NCBI GenBank assembly: GCA_036266155.1
Contig: DATANR010000429.1
Location: forward strand, 1-28,277
Direction of reading: 5' to 3'
DNA from: SIAJ01 sp036266155
Lineage (GTDB): Bacteria; Planctomycetota; Planctomycetia; Gemmatales; Gemmataceae
DNA length: 28,277 nucleotides
This document shows, in pieces, positions 8,848-16,151 of the stretch. The stretch's first letter is position 1. Each line of letters opens with the position of its first letter. The notes beneath the pieces were generated by a model. That model was not told the origin of the DNA. It saw nothing but the letters and a program-made list of their open reading frames with translations, and searched no databases. The position numbers and the translations under genes were made by a program.

Positions 8848-9157
8848 CCCCCGAAAACCGCATTGAACTGATTGTGGCGCAATAAGATGCGCCCAAAAAT
8901 CGCGACCCAAAATTCTAGCGCCAGGAGCCCCCCGATTTGACCGGCGGCGACGCAATTCGAACGCAGATTGTTGCGTCGAATGCAATGAAATGCAACGCAT
9001 CGCGCCACGACCGGTGTACGGCTTCAAGCAAGACCCGACCACCGGCATTTCGTAAGCCAACAAAAGGGATTCGGCTCGACAAGACATTCTGTCTGACCGA
9101 GCTGCGTCCCCGTTGCTTGTCTCCCCGGACATCCGGGATTTTCGATAGAACCTCCGA

Positions 9158-9550
9158 ATGCGGCGAAAATACCTGCTCGTCGTGACGGCGTTTGGCGAAG
9201 CGGCCACTGGACTGCTTTTGCTATTCCTGCCTTCGGTCGTATTCGAACTACTGCTTCACCCGAGTTCGATCGAGCCGGCCGGCCTATTCGTAGGCCGCAT
9301 CGCCGGGGCGGCGCTCATTGCGATCGGTGTTGCCAGTTGGCTGGCGCGCAAGGACCGGGGGTGTCCGGCGCAGGTGGGAATATTGCTAGGCGTGTTGTTC
9401 TACGATGTGGTTGCGGCCGTCTTGCTTGCTTACGCCGGGCTGGCGTTGAACATGACTGGCGTTCTATTGTGGCCCGCTGTCGTGTTCCATGTCGCAATGG
9501 CAGGGTGGACCGCCGCGTGCGTCGGCGCAGTAGTCCTGATCGAGCCATAA
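9158..9550 (+). CDS. Small four-helix membrane protein
   Basis: The ATG at 9158 encodes 130 residues with four hydrophobic segments: LLVVTAFGEAATGLLLLF, FVGRIAGAALIAIGVASWL, VGILLGVLFYDVVAAVLLAY and LLWPAVVFHVAMAGWTAACV. Only short charged loops separate them (the clearest is ARKDRGCPAQ). It should be an inner-membrane protein. No ribosome-binding site is obvious, and no conserved charged residue within a helix suggests transport chemistry. I do not recognise a named family. The stop codon lies 5 bp from the stop of the convergent lipoprotein gene. Confidence 0.7.
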   Translation: MRRKYLLVVTAFGEAATGLLLLFLPSVVFELLLHPSSIEPAGLFVGRIAGAALIAIGVASWLARKDRGCPAQVGILLGVLFYDVVAAVLLAYAGLALNMTGVLLWPAVVFHVAMAGWTAACVGAVVLIEP

Positions 9551-9555
9551 CCGAA

Positions 9556-9903
9556 TCAGAATCCCTTCTTGAACAGCCGACTCACGCGGTCGTTGCTGAA
9601 GATCACGGTGATCGACTTGCTCTCGTCGCCCCAGCGGACGCCACGGACGCCGGTCAGGTCGGACATCTCCAGCTTCGGACCGGCGGCCTTGCCTTCGGCC
9701 GGCTTGGGCGCGAGGGCTTCGCGCATCATGGTCGTCAATTCGTCGGAAGTGATTTCCTTGCCGCCCTTGCCGAGCACGGCCTCCACGTCTTGAGATGTCA
9801 TGCCGACCTTGAGGCGTGAGAACTTGCGTTCGTCCACGCCGCCACCGCAGCCGATCAGCAGGGGGAGCGCAATGAGTAGGCACAGGGTGGTCGGTCGGCG
9901 CAT
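9556..9903 (-). CDS. BamE/SmpA-like lipoprotein
   Basis: A start at ATG 9903 gives 115 residues beginning with a lipoprotein signal (MRRPTTLCLLIALPLLIGC; Cys about residue 19), so the protein should be lipid-anchored. After the Gly-rich linker the segment FSRLKVGMTSQDVEAVLGKG matches the helix-turn signature of the SmpA/BamE/OmlA fold (GMT..DV...LG). A strand-rich C-terminus follows (VRGVRWGDESKSITVIF). BamE itself helps assemble outer-membrane beta-barrels, but small lipoproteins with this motif are diverse and a BamE role is not shown. The gene starts 14 bp after the adenylating enzyme on the same strand and is probably co-transcribed with it. A longer frame to 9987 would bury the signal peptide, so I rejected that start. 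Confidence 0.78.
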   Translation of the reverse strand: MRRPTTLCLLIALPLLIGCGGGVDERKFSRLKVGMTSQDVEAVLGKGGKEITSDELTTMMREALAPKPAEGKAAGPKLEMSDLTGVRGVRWGDESKSITVIFSNDRVSRLFKKGF

Positions 9904-9917
9904 GGGCTCGCTCGCGT

Positions 9918-11081
9918 TCAATAGACGCCGACGGTGGTCGTGGCCGCGATCTCGTGGAAGGGCCGCACGCCGCTGACACCGTCCCACGGGAATTTCTCGT
10001 ACGGCGGCTCGCGCTCGCCCTCGTCGCGCTCGGCGAAGCGGGGGACGAAGAATTCTTTCGTCAGCGTCGTCAGCAACACGCGGCCCGGTTGGCCGTACTC
10101 GACGAGCTTGTTGTAGTCGTTGAAGTCAACCACCTCGATCGCGGCCCGCGGCTGCGGCGCATAGTAAGTGATCTTATAGCCATCCTCGGGGCCGACGGGC
10201 TTCGAGCAGGCAAGGCCCATGAGTGTGTTGCCGTAGGTCGGCGTCATGTACACGCGGCCTTCGAACATTTCTTCCATCGCCTCGCGCGTAAACTGCGGCG
10301 TGAACTCGGTGCCACCGGAGAAGATGCCGGTGATGCCGGTGTCCGGGATGCTGCGTAAGGATCCTTCCGGTACCGGATGGCCTATTTCGCGGCGCTTCTG
10401 TTCGAGCTTGCCTTCGCGTAGGGCCTGATCGAGCGCGGCGAGCAGCTTCGGCGTCGTGAACATGCACTTGATCTTGTGCCCGGCAGCGAGCACGGTCAGA
10501 GCCTGATCGACGGCATGCTCGGCATAGAGCTTCGCTTCCTGCACCTTGCCGGCCTTGATGCACTTGACCACCCAGCGTGGATCGAGGTCGACGCAGAAAC
10601 AGATGCCGCCACGGAACTGGGCCAGATGTTCGATCGCGAGCCTCAGACGCCGCGGGCCGGACGGTCCGAGCATGAGCCAATGCGAACCGCGAGGGAAGAA
10701 CTCGTCGGGCAAGGTCGCCGACATTTGTTCGTAGTCGGTCTTGTGGTCCTCGATGACGACACGCGTCTTCGGGATGCCGGTCGTGCCGCCGGTCTCAAAG
10801 ACGTAGACGGGTTTCTTGCCGGCATAGGCCCGCGGGATCCATTGCGAGATGTCGGTATCCGGCGACGCGCGCAGCCAGTCGTCCTCGAAGAGCGGGAACT
10901 GCTTGAGGTCGGCAAACCCTTGCACGTCCTTGAGCGGATTGAACTTGTAGGTCTTGGCCTTCTCGAGCCAGAACGGCGTACCGGTGTCCGGCGAGAAGTG
11001 CCATTGAACGACTTCGCGAACCTGCTTGTCGAGCGCCTCGCGGGCGGCTTGGGCTTTTGAGGAAGGAGACGAGTCGCTCAC
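9918..11081 (-). CDS. Adenylate-forming enzyme, phenylacetate-CoA ligase/F390 synthetase-like, short C-terminus
   Basis: The GTG at 11081 is preceded by GAGG six bases away, a better start than the TTG at 11093; the protein is then 387 residues. The ATP-phosphate loop of the ANL superfamily is present as FETGGTTGIPKTR (about residues 95-107). The downstream motif YGNTLMGLACS sits where acyl-adenylating enzymes have their YG.TE-like motif. Overall it resembles the phenylacetate-CoA ligase/coenzyme F390 synthetase branch. The C-terminal subdomain of about 100 residues, with the catalytic lysine of the A10 motif, seems to be missing: the protein ends soon after DGVSGVRPFHEI. The enzyme at 16151-17377 has this part. 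It may catalyse adenylation only, or need a partner. The substrate is unknown. Confidence 0.78.
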   Translation of the reverse strand: MSDSSPSSKAQAAREALDKQVREVVQWHFSPDTGTPFWLEKAKTYKFNPLKDVQGFADLKQFPLFEDDWLRASPDTDISQWIPRAYAGKKPVYVFETGGTTGIPKTRVVIEDHKTDYEQMSATLPDEFFPRGSHWLMLGPSGPRRLRLAIEHLAQFRGGICFCVDLDPRWVVKCIKAGKVQEAKLYAEHAVDQALTVLAAGHKIKCMFTTPKLLAALDQALREGKLEQKRREIGHPVPEGSLRSIPDTGITGIFSGGTEFTPQFTREAMEEMFEGRVYMTPTYGNTLMGLACSKPVGPEDGYKITYYAPQPRAAIEVVDFNDYNKLVEYGQPGRVLLTTLTKEFFVPRFAERDEGEREPPYEKFPWDGVSGVRPFHEIAATTTVGVY

Positions 11082-11169
11082 GGAGGACCTCAAGGAGACG
11101 AAGGCGAGCCAACGGATGTGAGGTTATTTTTACGCGGCGAGTGCGAGTTGGGTAGGACGGTGACCGATG

Positions 11170-11415
11170 TCAAACAGTGTCGTCGGCTCGGCGTTGCCAG
11201 ATGGTCGGGTTACGACTCTGTGGAACCAACGCTCGCCGAACATCCGGCGGATAAATAACCTGATGTGCTTGAGGAGATTTTTTCAACGAGGCGATTCGGC
11301 CGCGAACGGCGGTTCGAAACTGTCTGCCAAGCCCGCGGCGTATAGCCTCGTAGTCTTTGTGAGCGTCGTCCAATTCTGACGCAGCCTCGGGTTGAATACT
11401 GACCGTGCGCCTCAT
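11170..11415 (-). CDS. RelE/ParE-type toxin, C-terminus atypical
   Basis: The ATG at 11415 overlaps the antitoxin stop by four bases (ATGA), so the 81-residue product is probably made by translational coupling. The N-terminal two thirds look like a ParE/RelE toxin: VSIQPEAASELDDAHKDYE, then a helix with LGRQFRTAVRGRIASLKK, then VIYPPDVRRALV. The last part, after RRALV, does not show the FPY...F......V.AV.HGRR pattern of the second toxin in this window (23532-23828, 98 residues). This gene is also 17 residues shorter. A frameshift or a degraded 3' end is likely, so the toxin may be inactive. It is second in a two-gene module after its antitoxin. Confidence 0.68.
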   Translation of the reverse strand: MRRTVSIQPEAASELDDAHKDYEAIRRGLGRQFRTAVRGRIASLKKSPQAHQVIYPPDVRRALVPQSRNPTIWQRRADDTV

Positions 11416-11654
11416 CCCTGTTCTCGCGCGATCATTTTGGCTTCTACCTCCTCCCACGAAACACCGCGGCCTGGATCTGCATCCGCCAATGCAATTCGGC
11501 GTTCGAGTTCCGCGCGCTGTTCGGGCGATAACTCAAACTCGTCGTCGTCGACTTCTGAATCTTCAGAGATCCCTTCCAAAACGCGCTGAACGAAATCAAT
11601 CCGCTCCGGAACTGGTAGCTGGTTAATCTCAACCAGCGTGGCTTCGAGGTCCAT
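11412..11654 (-). CDS. Addiction-module antitoxin
   Basis: The ATG at 11654 follows GGAGG by six bases, a strong ribosome-binding site. The 80-residue acidic protein reads EINQLPVPERIDFVQRVLEG and then FELSPEQRAELERRIALAD with SWEEVEAKM. This is the pattern of the small helical addiction-module component family (TIGR02574-like) that pairs with RelE/ParE toxins. The antitoxin precedes the toxin and overlaps it by four bases, as usual for type II modules. Its paralogue is at 23825-24040, with the same start (MD), the same LSPEQ/FTPSQ motif and the same WE.V.A end. Confidence 0.82.
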   Translation of the reverse strand: MDLEATLVEINQLPVPERIDFVQRVLEGISEDSEVDDDEFELSPEQRAELERRIALADADPGRGVSWEEVEAKMIAREQG

Positions 11655-11673
11655 CGTTTCCTCCACAATCGAA

Positions 11674-11708
11674 AGCGGCGGTAAGGGCTGTCGCACCTTA
11701 CCGCCGCT
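11674..11708. repeat. Perfect 13-bp inverted repeat at the toxin-antitoxin promoter
   Basis: AGCGGCGGTAAGG (11674-11686) and CCTTACCGCCGCT (11696-11708) are exact inverted copies around a 9-base loop. The repeat lies 27 bp beyond the stop of the propeller gene and about 19 bp before the antitoxin start codon. It can be read as a terminator for the propeller operon (only a short TTT follows on the minus strand). Equally, it could be the operator at which the antitoxin/toxin complex represses its own promoter, because it overlaps the expected transcription start. Confidence 0.75.
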
Positions 11709-11709
11709 C

Positions 11710-11739
11710 ATTGTACCAGCACATCCAGCCCCGCGTCAC
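11710..11739 (-). promoter_or_regulatory. Candidate promoter of the first toxin-antitoxin pair
   Basis: On the minus strand a -10 box TACAAT (11710-11715) lies 18 bp after GTGACG (11734-11739), a moderate -35 match. Transcription would start near 11703, inside the inverted repeat. The -35 box overlaps the stop codon of the upstream propeller gene. Confidence 0.4.
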
Positions 11740-13556
11740 TTCGGGTTAATCGCGTAAAGCGTCTTCTCGGTCATCACGAACAACACGCCGTTCGCCATCG
11801 CCGGCGTGCTGCGGATCGGTTCGCTGACCTCGACTTGCTGGAGCAGGTACTTCGCCTTCACTTTTTCGCGCACGCCGGTCGCCGCTTCGTCATAGGCGTC
11901 GCGGGCCTCCTTGCGCACGTCGCTCTCGTCCTTGCCGGCAGCCTTCGCCTTCTTCTCGGCCACCACGGCCGCGGCCGAGCCGACGGCGATCTCGTCGAGC
12001 ACTTCCGGGTTCTTGTCGTGCTTGAAGAAGAACAGGTCGCCGTCCTCGTTCGCGAGCAGGACCTTGCCGTCGACGTAATAGCACGAACCCCAGATGTTCG
12101 ACTTCGTGTCCCATTGCCAGAACTTTTTGCCTGTCTTCGCATCCAGGCATTGCACATAGCCCGCCAGTTCGCCGATGTAAAGGATGTCGTCGACGATGCA
12201 CGCTGAACTCATGGTCCGGCTGAAGATGTTGTCGCGCTTCGAGTAGGGCCGAGTGTCGGTTCCGCCGTAGTGCCAGACCATGCCACTGTTCGGGTTCACC
12301 TTTGTCGCGGGCGGGAACTTACTGCTGTCGGTCACCAGCTCCGACGAGATGTCGCCTTCTTTGCCGGCGGGGTCGATGCACCAGAAGTGGCCGACGCCTT
12401 CGAGATGCTCGGGGTCCTGGCCAGTGCCGATGTAGATCTTCTCCTTGTAAATGACCGGCGTGCCGATGAAGTCGCTCTTGGTCCCCTTGGCGCCGAGTTC
12501 GTATTTGGCGCTCTTCGGGTTCGCATCGAACTTCCAAATCATTTTGCCGGTCTCGGGCTCGAGGCCGTACAGATAGCCGTCGCCGCCCGGGAAGATGACC
12601 TGGGCCTTGCCACCAAATACGCCATAGCAAGGGTTCGACCACTGGCCATGCATAATGGCTCGGCCGGGCAGGTTGCTTTTCCAGATCAGCTTGCCGCTCT
12701 TTTTGCTCATGCAGATGAAGCTCGGCGCCTCGGGGGCCGGAATGTTGATGTGGTTCTCGTCGACACCATTGGCTGTGATGACGAAGAGCAGGTCGCCCAC
12801 AATGAGCGGCGAGCAGCAGGTCATGTTGTGCGGGAAGACCTTGATCTCGTCCATCATGCTGTACGACCAGATCACGTCGGCATCAGTCGGCGTCTTGTAC
12901 TTCTCGTTCTGGAAGCCATCGTTCTGACCTTCGACCTTGTTCGCGTTCAGGCACACGACTTCGCAGCGGTTCGAGCAATAGTAAATGCGGCCACCATCGA
13001 AGATCGGCGTCGAGCAGAGCCCCTCGTGCGGCCAATCGTGGACCTGGCCGCTGTCGAGCTTGTCGTGGATCATCTGCCAGTGGAACTTGCCGTCCTTCTC
13101 GTCAAAGCACATGAGGACGCCTTTGTCGAGCGGCGGCCCGTCGGGGTTGTCGTCGGTCGGCTTGCCGCGATCGCGCTTGTTGCGCGGATTGTCGTTGTTG
13201 GTGCCGACGAACACCTTGCCGCCGGCAATGGTCGGGCCGCCATAAGCCCGGCTTCCCAGAGTAACCTTCCACTTCACTCGGCTGCCCAATATGTGAACCT
13301 TCTCGTCGTCCGGGCTCGTGGGGAATTCGTGCGACAAGCTGACCGGATTCAGGTTGACGAAGTTGCGTTCGGGACTGTTGCCGAACATGTAATGGTCGCC
13401 CTTGCCGACGCCATTCGAGCCGGCCGTCGGAGCAGTGGAGACCGACTTGGGTTCGTCGGCCACAACGCGGGCCGGCGACGGCTGCAGCGCGACGATCAGG
13501 GTCGTCGCCGCGATCGCGATTCCGGCGACCACGCAAAGTCGAGATCGAAAGCACAT
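11736..13556 (-). CDS. Secreted PQQ-like beta-propeller protein
   Basis: The ATG at 13556 gives 606 residues. The N-terminus is a signal peptide (hydrophobic AGIAIAATTLIVAL, then SPARVVADE). Repeats of the PQQ/quinoprotein type follow, such as GGKVFVGTNN, GVLMCFDEKDGKFHWQ, GYLYGLEPETGKMIWKF, GYVQCLDAKTGKKFWQW and GDLFFFKHD. Each is a propeller blade with a Trp at its end. A charged helical insert of about 45 residues (AEKKAKAAGKDESDVRKEA and on) interrupts the last blade. Vicinal cysteines (C247-C248, NMTCCSP) recall those near the cofactor in quinoprotein dehydrogenases, but no cytochrome or clear catalytic motif is present, so an enzyme activity is not claimed. It probably acts in the periplasm. 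It is the last gene of the operon that starts near 18.7 kb. Confidence 0.87.
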   Translation of the reverse strand: MCFRSRLCVVAGIAIAATTLIVALQPSPARVVADEPKSVSTAPTAGSNGVGKGDHYMFGNSPERNFVNLNPVSLSHEFPTSPDDEKVHILGSRVKWKVTLGSRAYGGPTIAGGKVFVGTNNDNPRNKRDRGKPTDDNPDGPPLDKGVLMCFDEKDGKFHWQMIHDKLDSGQVHDWPHEGLCSTPIFDGGRIYYCSNRCEVVCLNANKVEGQNDGFQNEKYKTPTDADVIWSYSMMDEIKVFPHNMTCCSPLIVGDLLFVITANGVDENHINIPAPEAPSFICMSKKSGKLIWKSNLPGRAIMHGQWSNPCYGVFGGKAQVIFPGGDGYLYGLEPETGKMIWKFDANPKSAKYELGAKGTKSDFIGTPVIYKEKIYIGTGQDPEHLEGVGHFWCIDPAGKEGDISSELVTDSSKFPPATKVNPNSGMVWHYGGTDTRPYSKRDNIFSRTMSSACIVDDILYIGELAGYVQCLDAKTGKKFWQWDTKSNIWGSCYYVDGKVLLANEDGDLFFFKHDKNPEVLDEIAVGSAAAVVAEKKAKAAGKDESDVRKEARDAYDEAATGVREKVKAKYLLQQVEVSEPIRSTPAMANGVLFVMTEKTLYAINPK

Positions 13557-13583
13557 ATTGAAGGTCCTCGTCGAATTTGTCTT

Positions 13584-13640
13584 GTAGGACAGGTTTCCAA
13601 CCTGTCCAGCCTCTCGGGACAGGTTGGAAACCTGTCCTAC
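13584..13640. repeat. Nested palindromic repeat (24-bp arms) between two propeller genes
   Basis: The arm at 13584-13607 (starting GTAGGACAGG, ending ACCTGTCC) is an exact inverted copy of 13617-13640, with a 9-base loop. Each arm is also a palindrome by itself (GGACAGGTT-TCC-AACCTGTCC), so the unit is a doublet of two small palindromes. It occupies most of the 80-bp gap between the propeller genes. The CTA at 13637-13639, within the right arm, supplies the TAG stop codon of the upstream gene. A run of five T follows on the plus strand, where no gene ends, so a plain terminator role is unlikely. Confidence 0.85.
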
Positions 13641-16099
13641 TTTTTGTTCGGGGTCACCACCACGTTATCGTAAAAGATCTCCGAGCCTGGAGCGCCAGCC
13701 TCGGCATTGGTCACGTAGCCATACAGAGCCGCCGCCCCTTCGCGATTCGGCAGCGGGTCCTTGTACTCGATCGTCCACTTCTCGGGCTCCGGCTTGGTCC
13801 GGTCCCAAACCTTACCTTTCACGACTGCTTCCTTCTCACCGACTTCGACCGTCAACTTCATGCGATACCAAACGCCTGATTCATACTTGAAGGGAACACC
13901 CACGTCGATGCGCGGCAACGCCTCCCATGAAATGACCCGCACGCTCTGTTGGCCCTTCTCATCGGACTTGCCGTCGAGATACATCGTGTAACGGTTGGCC
14001 ATCACGCCCGCGTCGGGCAGCTTTTCCTTTTGAATCACGCCCTTGATGTCCGCTTCGATCGTGTAGCCGGTCGAATTCGGGGCGGTGATATATGCATAGG
14101 CGCGCGCGACGGGCGGCCGCGGGTTCGTGTTGACCTTGAACAACACTTTCTTGCCGCCATCTTCTACGACGGTGTACTTGCCCTGCGTATTCACCCAGCC
14201 GCCCGGCACAGCCCCAACGGGCACCATGGCGAAGTCTTGCTTGTAGGGAATCTGCGGCATCACGCGAACGCGGGCCGTGGCGGTCAAGTTGCCGACTTTG
14301 GCCATGACGACGCCGTTCTGCGCTGGCTTCTTGGCGTTAACCGTGATCTTGCCCGTTGCCGCGTCGATCGTGGCATCCAGGGCTGGCGGACCACCCGCCG
14401 TCTTGGGCGCGGGCTCGGCTTTCTTCTCAGGCGGCGCCTCCTTGGCTTCCGTCCCTTCCTTGGCCTTTGGCGGGCCAGACGCTTCCTTCTTCGGAACGAC
14501 CGGCACGGGCAGCGACCATTCGGCCTTGAGCATCGCGTCCGGGATCAGCACGCCGTCGGCCGTGTAGGCGCGCAACTTGAACTCGACCGAATCGCCCGGC
14601 TTGACAGCGATGTCCGCCGGGAAAAGCTGAATTTGAGCCGGTGTCGCGCCCGCCGCGACCGGGTTCTCCGCGTTCTTGGATGCGGGCACTTCGCCGGCTT
14701 TGCCATCCTTGGTGCCGATGCAGAACGACTCGTCGCGTGTGCCGAAATAAACGCGCCCGTTGGCAATTGCCGGCGTGCTGTTCACTTCCACTTGCCCTTC
14801 GCCTTCGGGAGGCGGCGGGGCCTTGAACTGAACGACATGCGCCTTCTCGGGCGCCTTCTTGCCTTCGAGCTTGATGATGACGAACTTCGCGTTCACTTCG
14901 CTGATAAAGATCTTGTTGTCCGCGACCACGGGTGAGCCGCGCGTCGTGGTGCCGAAGTTGTACTTCCAGATGAACTTGTTCGTTTTCTTGGCGCCGCCGG
15001 TCGGCTCCTTGAAGATGTCGAAACAATAGAGCTTGCCGCCGTCGCTCGGAACGTAGAGATACTTGCCATCGGTCGCCGGGCTGGCGAGACCAAAGCGGGT
15101 GCCGTCGCTGAACTGCCAAACGACCTCCGGCTTGCCCTCTTTGATCTTCGTCCCATCGAGGCAGATTACTCTGCCGATGTCGCCGCCATCTGGGTTCTCT
15201 TCGCCATGAGAACACAGAATGTAATTGCCGACAACGACGGGCGACGGATTGATGACGCCGGCGCCAAACTTGTAGCTCCAAACGCGCTTGCCGGTCCGCA
15301 CCTGGAAGGCGTGCAAGCCACCGTCGGCGCTGCCAGTGATGATGACGCGCTGGCCACCCAGGTTGGCAACGACGGGATTGCTGTAGAACGTGCCGATCAA
15401 GTCGAATGGCGTCTCGCCCCACCAGGCGATTGCTCCGGTGTCCTTGTCAAAAGCGACAAGCCGGCCAGCTCCGCGAGCGAGACTACCCCACGACCCCTGG
15501 GCGATGGCGACGATAACGAGCCCCGAATCACAGACCGGCCCGGCGACGCGTCCGCCATACCCGGTGACACGACCGAATTCTTCGGTGAGTTGGTGTTCCC
15601 AAATCGTCTTGCCCGTATTACCGTCGAGGCACACGAAGAAGCCGCCCGAAGTGTGCGCGTAAATCTTCTTGGTTTCGGGGTCGGCGGTGAGCGGCGCCCA
15701 GCCGAGTCGGCTCGTCACGATGTCGGCGAGAAACACGTTGAACTGACGTGTCCAAACAACGGAGCCGTCCTTGGTGTTCATGCACACGACGCGTTCCGCC
15801 GTGTGGAGCTTTTCTGTTTCTGACTGCGGGCGCGGCACATCACCGACGGCCGCCGTGACGTACATCTTGTCGCCCATGATGATCGGCGTCGAGCGATAGC
15901 CGAGCGGCACTTTCCAGATCAGATTGTTCTTGCCCGCCTGGAATGGATCCCAAGTATCGGGCAGGCCGGTGTCGCGGGCATGCCCGGTTTCCTCGGGGCC
16001 GCGCCAGTGAATCCAGTCGCCGGCGACGGCCGTGCCGTCAAGCCCCAAGCCAGCGACAAGCGACAGAACGAGGGAACTGAGCCAATATCGTCGTGTCAT
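13637..16099 (-). CDS. Secreted PQQ-like propeller protein with Ig-like and jelly-roll-like C-terminus
   Basis: The ATG at 16099 has GAGG nine bases upstream and starts a signal peptide (YWLSSLVLSLVAGLGL, cleavage after AVA). The frame continues up to a TTG at 16147 but that is not favoured. The 820-residue protein opens with DWIHWRGPEETG, the WRG signature of planctomycete propeller proteins, and its blades fill about residues 30-470. An Ig-like strand region begins at FPADIAVKPGDSVEFKL (about 488). It is split by a Lys/Glu/Pro/Ala-rich low-complexity stretch (about 530-566). The last 200 residues, from IPYKQDF, resemble a carbohydrate-binding or LamG-type jelly roll (GYTIEADIKG, WYRMKLTVE, IFYDNVVV). 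Binding or scaffolding of polysaccharide in the periplasm is possible but unproven. The stop codon lies inside the nested palindrome. Confidence 0.87.
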   Translation of the reverse strand: MTRRYWLSSLVLSLVAGLGLDGTAVAGDWIHWRGPEETGHARDTGLPDTWDPFQAGKNNLIWKVPLGYRSTPIIMGDKMYVTAAVGDVPRPQSETEKLHTAERVVCMNTKDGSVVWTRQFNVFLADIVTSRLGWAPLTADPETKKIYAHTSGGFFVCLDGNTGKTIWEHQLTEEFGRVTGYGGRVAGPVCDSGLVIVAIAQGSWGSLARGAGRLVAFDKDTGAIAWWGETPFDLIGTFYSNPVVANLGGQRVIITGSADGGLHAFQVRTGKRVWSYKFGAGVINPSPVVVGNYILCSHGEENPDGGDIGRVICLDGTKIKEGKPEVVWQFSDGTRFGLASPATDGKYLYVPSDGGKLYCFDIFKEPTGGAKKTNKFIWKYNFGTTTRGSPVVADNKIFISEVNAKFVIIKLEGKKAPEKAHVVQFKAPPPPEGEGQVEVNSTPAIANGRVYFGTRDESFCIGTKDGKAGEVPASKNAENPVAAGATPAQIQLFPADIAVKPGDSVEFKLRAYTADGVLIPDAMLKAEWSLPVPVVPKKEASGPPKAKEGTEAKEAPPEKKAEPAPKTAGGPPALDATIDAATGKITVNAKKPAQNGVVMAKVGNLTATARVRVMPQIPYKQDFAMVPVGAVPGGWVNTQGKYTVVEDGGKKVLFKVNTNPRPPVARAYAYITAPNSTGYTIEADIKGVIQKEKLPDAGVMANRYTMYLDGKSDEKGQQSVRVISWEALPRIDVGVPFKYESGVWYRMKLTVEVGEKEAVVKGKVWDRTKPEPEKWTIEYKDPLPNREGAAALYGYVTNAEAGAPGSEIFYDNVVVTPNKK

Positions 16100-16131
16100 G
16101 GAGAGCATCCTCGGAAAGAGGCCGACTGTAA

Positions 16132-16151
16132 ATACTTGTCTAAACAAGTAT
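16132..16151. promoter_or_regulatory. Operator-like palindrome before the propeller gene
   Basis: ATACTTGT and ACAAGTAT face each other around CTAA, an 8-bp inverted repeat 33 bp upstream of the 16099 start codon. The AT-rich TTGT...ACAA form is typical of operators for dimeric winged-helix repressors such as MarR-type proteins, and it stands out against GC-rich surroundings. The right arm touches the stop codon of the ligase gene. No regulator gene of that type is in the window. Confidence 0.4.

Larger units (their letters stand above)
8643..9157. other. Non-coding region with two inverted-repeat structures
   Basis: About 515 bp without a convincing gene. It holds the compact hairpin at 8670-8692 and the two-plus-one repeat at 8795-8847, described separately. 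The rest, from 8850 to 9157, shows no recognisable tRNA, promoter or coding signal. A frame that opens at 8937 has no ribosome-binding site and overlaps the start of the next gene. Confidence 0.5.

Noticed and set aside
12270..13673. 467-residue plus-strand frame opposite the propeller gene
   Set aside because: Composition and position mark it as the antisense shadow of propeller blades; it also crosses the nested palindrome.
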